Origin: DATKIY01 sp035543875
GTDB lineage: Bacteria; Actinomycetota; Actinomycetes; JAHEKZ01
Assembly (NCBI GenBank): GCA_035543875.1
Contig: DATKIY010000095.1
Coordinates: forward strand, 1-12,159
Direction: 5' to 3'
DNA: 12,159 bases
Shown here: positions 7,033 to 12,159 of the stretch, in pieces
How positions within the stretch are numbered: the first letter of the stretch is position 1
Layout: each line of letters opens with the position of its first letter
Made by a program: the position numbers and the translations under genes
Notes under the pieces: generated by a model
Databases searched by the model: none
Told to the model about the DNA's origin: nothing
The model's input: only the letters and a program-made list of their open reading frames with translations

Positions 7033-8558
7033 GCCTGACTGAGCGTATTTCCTACCGACTCTCCGACGACCCTCGATTTGGCGAAGTCGGTACTCCGCGC
7101 ACAGTGACGGACGAGCGATACATCCTTGAAATTGCTGCCGAAGAGGAACACATAACCGTCGTCCACAGCAGCAATCGAGGACGCCATTGGGGGCGTGAAC
7201 ACGCGCGACGATTGTTAGCGCAGGGTTCACTCGAAACCTCAAGCGTCGATCAACACCCGCGATTCCCCGTACGCGGAATTATCGAGGGCTTTTACGGCGA
7301 GCCCTGGTCCCACGAGCAGCGCCTCGACATGATTCGCTTCCTTGGCTCACATCGAATGAATACGTTCGCTTATGCCCCCAAGGACGACCCGTACTGCCGA
7401 CGTAAATGGATGGAGCTCTACCCCACACCGTTGCTGAATTCGCTTGAGGACCTCGTGCACGAGGCGGACGCATGCGGTGTCGCAATCGCGTACGGGCTTT
7501 CCCCCGGTCTGTCGATCCGCTATAGCGACAGAGCAGACGTCGTTCGGCTGGTCGCTAAGTATCGACAAGTGGCTTCACTCGGTGTCCGCCAATTTCACCT
7601 ACTTCTTGACGACATCCCTGAGACGCTGCAACACCCGAGTGACCGCGCGATGTTCCCTGACCTGGCCAACGCTCACGTCGAGCTGATCTCCCAAGTCCGA
7701 AGGGCACTCGATGAGGAAGATCCCGGCGTGCATTTGGCAGTTTGCCCGACCGTCTATCACGGCAAGGGCGATGAGCCGTACGTAGCTGCGCTGGGGGCTA
7801 ACACAGATCCTCGAGTCGACCTTATGTGGACCGGACGCGCCATTTGCTCTCCCGAACTCGACCTTGCAGACGCGGCATTGTTTGCTCGTACAACCTCACG
7901 ACCGGTGCTGTACTGGGACAACTATCCGGTCAACGACGTTGCCATGACCGCTGAGTTGCACCTCGGTGCGTATCGGGGTCGAGACCCGCACCTGTTTCGT
8001 TTCAGCCGGGGGGTCATCGCCAATCCGATGGACCGACCGGAGAGTTCGAAGATTGCATTGGCGACGATCGCGGACTACCTCTGGGATCCTGAGTCGTACG
8101 ACCCTGACCGCAGTTGGGACAACGCCATCGAGGAAGTCGCCGGTGCACGTGATGCCCGCGCGCTGCGACTGTTTGCTGACAACGTGCGCACCTCCTGTCT
8201 CGAGGAGGCCGACTCGCTCCTGCTCACTGAGGCGCTTCAACAGCTTGAGTTTGAGGAGGAGCTTGGCGACCCGAAAGTCGGGCGTCTTGCTTTAGCTGAA
8301 CTCGCTGACCAGTTCATCGATGCGGCAACTTCGTTGCTCAGTCCCAACGTCGAGAACAGTGTGTTGGCCGCGGAAATCCGACCCTGGGTCAAGGTCTTCG
8401 CGACGGGGGCTCAACAACTTCGAGACATGCTCGACGGAAAGCCAAGCGTGGCTGATGCTCACGGGGCGTCAGCGCCTCCCGCTGTCTTCGGCGACGTGCT
8501 CGATATGTTTGTGCGGTCGGGACCGACACCGATTGACAGGTCAGTCGACGAGACCTAG
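7029..8558 (+). CDS. Cytoplasmic GH84 beta-N-acetylglucosaminidase (O-GlcNAcase family)
   Basis: This 509-residue enzyme should cleave terminal beta-GlcNAc by substrate-assisted catalysis, using the 2-acetamido group. After a small N-terminal domain (1-78), the GH84 barrel starts at VRGIIEGFYGEPWSHEQR (81-98). NTFAYAPKDDPYCRRKWMELYP (111-132) is a core family signature, and K118 matches the substrate lysine. The paired catalytic aspartates are D194-D195 in LLLDDIPETL. CPTVYHG (239-245, Y243), LMWTGRAICS (265-274), WDNYPVND (296-303) and GVIANPM (328-334) complete the active site. The helical tail is about 140 residues. There is no signal peptide or anchor, so it acts in the cytoplasm, unlike secreted clostridial hyaluronidase-like GH84s. 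GTG 7029 overlaps the SIS stop by 4 bases. It lacks the C-terminal acetyltransferase domain of animal OGA; a protein like that domain is encoded separately at 5525-6133. Confidence 0.93.
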   Translation: MSLTERISYRLSDDPRFGEVGTPRTVTDERYILEIAAEEEHITVVHSSNRGRHWGREHARRLLAQGSLETSSVDQHPRFPVRGIIEGFYGEPWSHEQRLDMIRFLGSHRMNTFAYAPKDDPYCRRKWMELYPTPLLNSLEDLVHEADACGVAIAYGLSPGLSIRYSDRADVVRLVAKYRQVASLGVRQFHLLLDDIPETLQHPSDRAMFPDLANAHVELISQVRRALDEEDPGVHLAVCPTVYHGKGDEPYVAALGANTDPRVDLMWTGRAICSPELDLADAALFARTTSRPVLYWDNYPVNDVAMTAELHLGAYRGRDPHLFRFSRGVIANPMDRPESSKIALATIADYLWDPESYDPDRSWDNAIEEVAGARDARALRLFADNVRTSCLEEADSLLLTEALQQLEFEEELGDPKVGRLALAELADQFIDAATSLLSPNVENSVLAAEIRPWVKVFATGAQQLRDMLDGKPSVADAHGASAPPAVFGDVLDMFVRSGPTPIDRSVDET

Positions 8559-8588
8559 GTTGACGCGAAAGTAAGGTCAACTAACTTA
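8559..8588 (+). promoter_or_regulatory. Promoter with overlapping dyad operator for the ROK operon
   Basis: GTTGAC at 8559-8564 and GTCAAC at 8576-8581 are perfect inverted copies with 11 bases between them, centres 17 bases apart (under two helical turns). They lie on a promoter-like pair: TTGACG at 8560-8565 and TAACTT at 8582-8587, 16 bases apart. A ROK repressor bound here would block its own promoter, the normal autoregulation pattern of NagC/Mlc-type proteins. The predicted transcript would start only a few bases before the GTG at 8599. TTAGGGA at 8586-8592 would then lie largely outside the RNA, suggesting near-leaderless translation or a second upstream promoter. The spot also lies directly after the GH84 stop. 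Confidence 0.55.
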
Positions 8589-8598
8589 GGGATTCGTC

Positions 8599-9819
8599 GT
8601 GGTGGTGAGATCGCCCGAACGTACTTCCTCGGACGCCTCAAACACCCGCAGTGGGCCAGCGCGCCCCGCACTTCTTAGGACGCTAAACGACGAGGTTGCC
8701 CTCCGGCTCCTACTCGAACGTGGCCAGTTGAGCCGTAGTGACATGGTGCGGCTGATTGGCGTCTCCAAGCCGACCGGTTCACAAATACTCGCCCGCCTTG
8801 AAGCGGCTGAGCTGGTACTGCCGGTGGGAGTTACTAGGGGTCGTCCAGGCCGCGCCGCACTGCTCTATGAAATCAACCCAGCCGCCGGCTTTGCTGCTGC
8901 GTTAGACGTCACCCCGCGGCGCATTCACGCGCAAGTTGCTGACATCACAGGTGCAGTAATCGGCGAGTTCCAGCTTCACCGCCCAAGCCGAGCATCCGGA
9001 AGTGGCCCTGCAAACGCCCGGGCAGCCCTCGACCACGCGCTGCAGATCGCAGGGTTGAACCGCTCGAAGCTGTCATGCGTTGTCGTGGCTGCCACTGGTT
9101 CGTACGACGCGGAGGCGGACCGAATCCGTTACGCACGCCGCCTGTCTGGCTGGAACGACGTCGGCTTGATGAAGTCTTTGCGGAGCGACTTGGGCGTTGA
9201 CGTATACATCGAGAACGACGTGAACCTTGCTGCCGTCGCCGAGCACCGCGTCGGCGCAGCACAACACATCAGTGACTTCTTCTTGTTCTGGGCCGACGAA
9301 GGAATTGGTGGCGCCCTCATGCTTGAGAATCGGCTAAGACGCGGCGTTACCGGAGGCGCCGGTGAAATTGCCTTCTTGCAACCAGCAGGCGCGGCCGTAG
9401 TGCACAACCCAGTCCGAGGAGGCTCCGGCGGACTCGAGCAGTGGGCAGGGGGCAACGAGCTGGTCGAGCTTGCGCGTGCTCACGACGTGCACGGCGCGAA
9501 CCCAGCAGAGCTCGTCGCCACAGCGGTTTCTTCGGACTTACGCTCGGCGACTGAGTTCATCAACGAACTGGCATTGCGTTTCGCAATTGGACTGTCGGCG
9601 GTGATCGCCGTTATTGACCCCGGCGCCATCGTGCTTGCCGGTTCTGTCATGGCAGCCGGTGGTGAAAGGTTGCGCGCACTGATCAGTCGTCACCTGGAGG
9701 ATGTGGCAATCACGAGTCCGCAACTGCTGAGCAGTAGTGTCGCCGGAAATGCGGTCCTGGCTGGAGCGCTGCACACGTCCCTGGACCATGCGCGTACGAG
9801 TGTCTTTCAAACCGCATGA
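8599..9819 (+). CDS. ROK-family transcriptional repressor (NagC/XylR type)
   Basis: This 406-residue DNA-binding sugar sensor starts with a winged helix-turn-helix (about 26-80; recognition region LSRSDMVRLIGVSKPTGSQILARLE). An ROK kinase-like domain follows, with NDVNLAAVAEHRVGAA (206-221), DEGIGGALMLENRLRRGVTGGAGEIAF (233-259) and a final VLAGSVMAAGG segment. The ROK zinc site (ExGH plus CxCGxxGC) is eroded: it reads GEIAFL instead of GEIGH, and PVRGGSGGLE contains no cysteine. It should therefore lack zinc and probably kinase activity. Such regulators usually release DNA on binding a sugar or phosphosugar; here that would be GlcNAc-related or the oxidoreductase substrate. GTG 8599 is chosen; two more GTGs follow directly at 8602 and 8605. 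Its stop overlaps the next start by 4 bases (ATGA, 9816-9819), making it the first gene of an operon it likely represses. Confidence 0.9.
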   Translation: MVVRSPERTSSDASNTRSGPARPALLRTLNDEVALRLLLERGQLSRSDMVRLIGVSKPTGSQILARLEAAELVLPVGVTRGRPGRAALLYEINPAAGFAAALDVTPRRIHAQVADITGAVIGEFQLHRPSRASGSGPANARAALDHALQIAGLNRSKLSCVVVAATGSYDAEADRIRYARRLSGWNDVGLMKSLRSDLGVDVYIENDVNLAAVAEHRVGAAQHISDFFLFWADEGIGGALMLENRLRRGVTGGAGEIAFLQPAGAAVVHNPVRGGSGGLEQWAGGNELVELARAHDVHGANPAELVATAVSSDLRSATEFINELALRFAIGLSAVIAVIDPGAIVLAGSVMAAGGERLRALISRHLEDVAITSPQLLSSSVAGNAVLAGALHTSLDHARTSVFQTA

Positions 9820-10703
9820 ACGACGATCTGCGGTTTGGACTCGTTGGCACTGGGTACTGGGCTACCGAGACGCACGCCCGAGGAATCGCCGCAGCGCCTG
9901 GAGCGAGCCTGAGCGCAGTCTGGGGACGCAACCCCACCGCTGCGGACACGCTCGCCTCAAGTTTTGGCGCGAGGAGCTACGAACACTTCGAGGATTTTCT
10001 TGGACACGTGGATGCTGTCTCGTTCTCAGTCCCGCCTGACGTGCAAGCACCGCTGGCTGTTCGCGCCGCGAATGCTGGAAAACACCTCCTGCTCGAAAAG
10101 CCGATCGCACTCGATGAGCCCGCGGGCGACAAGCTCGTCGCTGCCGTCGAGTCAAATGACATCGCCGCCCTGGTGTTCTTCACTCACATGTTCTCGCCTC
10201 CGGTTCTCGAGTGGTTTGAAATGTGCGACAAGGCTGTATGGCTAGGGGGTGATGCGAACTGGCTCGGATCTGCACTTATCAGCGACAATCCGTTCAACAC
10301 ACCCTGGCGACGAGTGCACGGCGGCCTGTGGGATGTCGGACCGCACGTCATAGGCAATCTGCAGCGAACCCTAGGACCCATCGTCGGAGTTACCACAGAC
10401 ATCGGCTCGGCTGACGTCACCCACCTCGTTCTGCATCACGAGACCGGAGCAACGAGCACCAGCACACTGACTCTGTCTGCACCCGATAAGGCAGATGGTT
10501 TCACCATGATGTTATGGGGACCAGCGGGACGTACTTACTTACCGATTGACGAGGTCGACTCAGTCGTCGCTCACACCCATGCCGCCAAGACACTGGTTGA
10601 ACTTGCTGAGTCGGGACGGCGGGGGCACCCCGCAGATGTACGAATGGGTCGCGACGTACTGCGCCTGCTGGCTACCGCGCAACGACAGATAGACGCCCGG
10701 TAG
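9816..10703 (+). CDS. Gfo/Idh/MocA-family NAD(P)-dependent oxidoreductase (first copy)
   Basis: This is a soluble two-domain sugar or cyclitol dehydrogenase of 295 residues, shorter than the common 330-390. The Rossmann fold opens with GLVGTGYWA (8-16), the nucleotide-binding glycine motif. The family motif LEKPIALD (93-100) holds the conserved E-K-P with the catalytic-site lysine K95. GGLWDVGPHVIG (169-180) gives the D173/H177 pair typical of active members. The C-terminal sheet is shortened, which may affect oligomer form or substrate pocket. The start overlaps the ROK stop (ATGA), so it is translationally coupled to the repressor. The dehydrogenase downstream begins 5 bases after its stop. 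The substrate is unknown; known relatives oxidise inositols, glucose-6-P derivatives, 3-OH of glycosides or amino sugars. Confidence 0.88.
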   Translation: MNDDLRFGLVGTGYWATETHARGIAAAPGASLSAVWGRNPTAADTLASSFGARSYEHFEDFLGHVDAVSFSVPPDVQAPLAVRAANAGKHLLLEKPIALDEPAGDKLVAAVESNDIAALVFFTHMFSPPVLEWFEMCDKAVWLGGDANWLGSALISDNPFNTPWRRVHGGLWDVGPHVIGNLQRTLGPIVGVTTDIGSADVTHLVLHHETGATSTSTLTLSAPDKADGFTMMLWGPAGRTYLPIDEVDSVVAHTHAAKTLVELAESGRRGHPADVRMGRDVLRLLATAQRQIDAR

Positions 10704-10708
10704 ACACC

Positions 10709-11725
10709 ATGAAGTCCCTCGATGTTCGCTTCACAGAACCTCGCACGGTGGCTTTGCAGGAAAGCCAAGTCCCGGAACCAGCTGCGGGTCAGGTCCGGTG
10801 TCGTGCTCTCACGTCGCTGATCAGTACTGGCACAGAGAGCTTCTGCCTCGAGGGAAACTTTGATCCCGGCACTTTCTGGCAGGAGTGGGTGCAGTACCCG
10901 TTTGCTCCCGGATACAGCATGACCTCAGTAGTTGTGGACGTCGGTTCCGGCGTCGCCGGACTTCATGTCGGCGACCGCGTGGCCACAACCACGCCGCACA
11001 GCTCCGCTTTTCTGGTTGACGCCTCGGAATGCGTTGTCGTTCCAGATTCAGTGAGCAACGAACAGGCGTCATGGACGTCACTAGCCTGCACCACGCAACT
11101 CGGTGTTCGGCGTGCCCAGCTCCAGCTAGGTGAGAGCGCAGCAGTGGTTGGCCTGGGCGCTCTCGGCCAACTTGTCGTCCAGTACCTCCGGTTGTGCGGC
11201 GCGCGTCGCATCATTGCCATAGACCAGGCGGATTCGAGGCTGCAACTCGCTCAAGGTGGCGGCGCGACAGATCTCGTCGCCGAGGACGTGCTCACGGCAA
11301 CGGAGACGCTCAAGCACATCACCCTCGGCGCGATGGTCGATGTCGCCTTCGAAATCACAGGACACCCCAAGGTTCTGGCGCCAACCACTCAGCTGGTTCG
11401 CCAGCTCGGTCGAGTCGTTTTGCTCGGCGACACACCGATCCCGAGCAGTCAAACGCTCGGCCCGCGCGTTGTCGCTGATTCAGTGTCCATTCTTGGAGTT
11501 CACGCTTCCTCCGCACCAGAGGTCGCAAGCGCCAACGACCCGTGGACGCTGCGGGCCATGACTGAGCTTTACTTCGACTTCGTTTCTACCAAGCGCATGA
11601 ATGTCGACTCACTCATCACACATCGATTTACGCCAGATCAAGCCGTTGAAGTCTACGAGTCACTGCGCGTCGATCGCAGCGGCTTTCTTGGCGTGATCCT
11701 CGACTGGACAGCGGTGGAGGTATGA
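10709..11725 (+). CDS. Medium-chain dehydrogenase/reductase, zinc-less alcohol dehydrogenase-like
   Basis: This 338-residue MDR-superfamily protein has an N-terminal GroES-like domain and a C-terminal Rossmann domain. AAVVGLGALGQLVVQYLRLCGA (144-165) is the NAD(P)-binding helix with GLGALG (148-153), and D172 ends strand 2 (IIAID), favouring NAD(H). The site where classic zinc ADHs have the first catalytic cysteine reads SLISTGTES (36-44), and no GHE motif or four-cysteine structural-zinc lobe is present. This matches the BchC-like and O-antigen-cluster subgroup often paired with Gfo/Idh proteins. Catalysis may be zinc-free, or the protein may use another ligand set. It sits 5 bases after the first Gfo/Idh gene and overlaps the second by 4 bases (ATGA, 11722-11725), so the three should act together. 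The Shine-Dalgarno is weak. The substrate is unknown. Confidence 0.85.
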   Translation: MKSLDVRFTEPRTVALQESQVPEPAAGQVRCRALTSLISTGTESFCLEGNFDPGTFWQEWVQYPFAPGYSMTSVVVDVGSGVAGLHVGDRVATTTPHSSAFLVDASECVVVPDSVSNEQASWTSLACTTQLGVRRAQLQLGESAAVVGLGALGQLVVQYLRLCGARRIIAIDQADSRLQLAQGGGATDLVAEDVLTATETLKHITLGAMVDVAFEITGHPKVLAPTTQLVRQLGRVVLLGDTPIPSSQTLGPRVVADSVSILGVHASSAPEVASANDPWTLRAMTELYFDFVSTKRMNVDSLITHRFTPDQAVEVYESLRVDRSGFLGVILDWTAVEV

Positions 11726-12159
11726 GTACGAACCCGTCACTGCGGTGGGGCGTACTTGGCACAGCTGACATCAACTCGACCGTCGTTCCAGCGATGACAA
11801 GGTGCACGTACGGCCAGGTTGTTGCGATCGCTAGCCGGAGTCTGCCGCGAGCGCAAGCGGAGGCTACGAGACTGGGCATCGACACGGCCTACGGCTCGTA
11901 CGAGGAGTTGCTGGCCGCCGCTGACGTGGACGCTGTCTACATCTGTCTGCCAAACTTTCTGCACAAAGAGTGGGTTCTGGCGGCAGCCGCCGCGGGCAAG
12001 CACATCCTGTGCGAGAAACCCATGGCTATTTCGGCTGCGGACGCCACCGAAATGGTGAGCGCAGCAGGCAGCGCGGGTGTGCTGCTCGCCGAAGCCTTTA
12101 TGTACGGGCATCATCCGCGCTATGACCGCATTCACGACATCGTCAGCTCCGGGGAAATC
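11722..12159 (+). CDS. Gfo/Idh/MocA-family oxidoreductase (second copy, cut by window end)
   Basis: The frame stays open for 146 codons to the window end, so only the N-terminal NAD(P)-binding half is seen. It starts SLRWGVLGTADIN (6-18) with the Rossmann glycines, then AVYICLPNFLH (71-81), HILCEKPMAI (94-103) with the family E-K-P motif, and EAFMYGHHPRY (124-134), the hallmark of the glucose-fructose oxidoreductase/dihydrodiol dehydrogenase branch. It is clearly a different subgroup from the first Gfo/Idh protein, not a duplicate: that one has LEKPIALD followed by FFTHMFSPP. ATG 11722 overlaps the upstream stop (ATGA) and GGTGGAGG lies just before it. The normal total is about 330 residues, so more than half of the gene lies beyond the window. 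Confidence 0.88.
   Translation, partial: MSTNPSLRWGVLGTADINSTVVPAMTRCTYGQVVAIASRSLPRAQAEATRLGIDTAYGSYEELLAAADVDAVYICLPNFLHKEWVLAAAAAGKHILCEKPMAISAADATEMVSAAGSAGVLLAEAFMYGHHPRYDRIHDIVSSGEI

Noticed and set aside
6173..7254. GTTGATCGAC at 6173-6182 and its exact reverse complement near 7245-7254 as paired operators
   Set aside because: The second copy lies inside the GH84 coding sequence, GATC-centred decamers are common in this composition, and no further copies were seen.
9816..12159. Antibiotic or aminocyclitol biosynthesis cluster
   Set aside because: Gfo/Idh and MDR genes also occur in such clusters, but no aminotransferase, cyclase, glycosyltransferase or resistance gene is visible, and the ROK/GH84/NagA context favours catabolism.

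Overview
The window looks like a chromosomal piece of a moderately high-GC actinomycete. The evidence is frequent GTG starts, GC-rich third codon positions, tightly packed genes with ATGA/GTGA stop-start overlaps, and protein families common in Streptomyces and its relatives: a MsiK/UgpC-type ATPase, a UPF0309 SIS protein, a ROK repressor and a MarR-less ROK-type control layout. I see no rRNA, tRNA, CRISPR array, insertion sequence or phage gene. The genus cannot be set from the sequence alone.

Left part (1-3029). This part is unrelated housekeeping or accessory material. It holds the first codons of a leftward gene (1-51), a 290-base regulatory gap, a 14-helix drug-efflux-type MFS transporter (342-1823), a stand-alone XdhC-type Rossmann protein (1857-2417), and a convergent leftward GNAT acetyltransferase (2421-3029).

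Right part (3200-12159, open at the right edge). This is a coherent amino-sugar locus built from four transcription units. (1) A sugar-ABC ATPase followed by N-acetylglucosamine-6-phosphate deacetylase (nagA). (2) A leftward GNAT protein that resembles the C-terminal pseudo-acetyltransferase domain of animal O-GlcNAcase but keeps an acetyl-CoA loop. (3) Divergent from it, a UPF0309 SIS-domain protein translationally coupled to a cytoplasmic GH84 beta-N-acetylglucosaminidase (the O-GlcNAcase catalytic family). (4) A ROK repressor heading an operon with a Gfo/Idh/MocA oxidoreductase, a zinc-less medium-chain dehydrogenase and a second Gfo/Idh/MocA oxidoreductase cut by the window end.

Working model (inference). 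A GlcNAc-containing glycoside or glycopeptide is imported through an ABC system energised by the shared ATPase and cleaved inside the cell by the GH84 enzyme. The resulting (phospho)amino sugars are handled by NagA and the SIS protein. The three NAD(P)-dependent oxidoreductases act on the aglycone, on the glycoside before cleavage, or on a non-standard amino sugar. The ROK protein probably senses a sugar and represses its own operon through a dyad lying on its promoter. The window lacks nagB, a GlcNAc kinase or PTS, and the ABC permeases and binding protein.

The most notable observation is that the two conserved domains of animal O-GlcNAcase, GH84 and pHAT, occur here as two separate genes about 0.9 kb apart.
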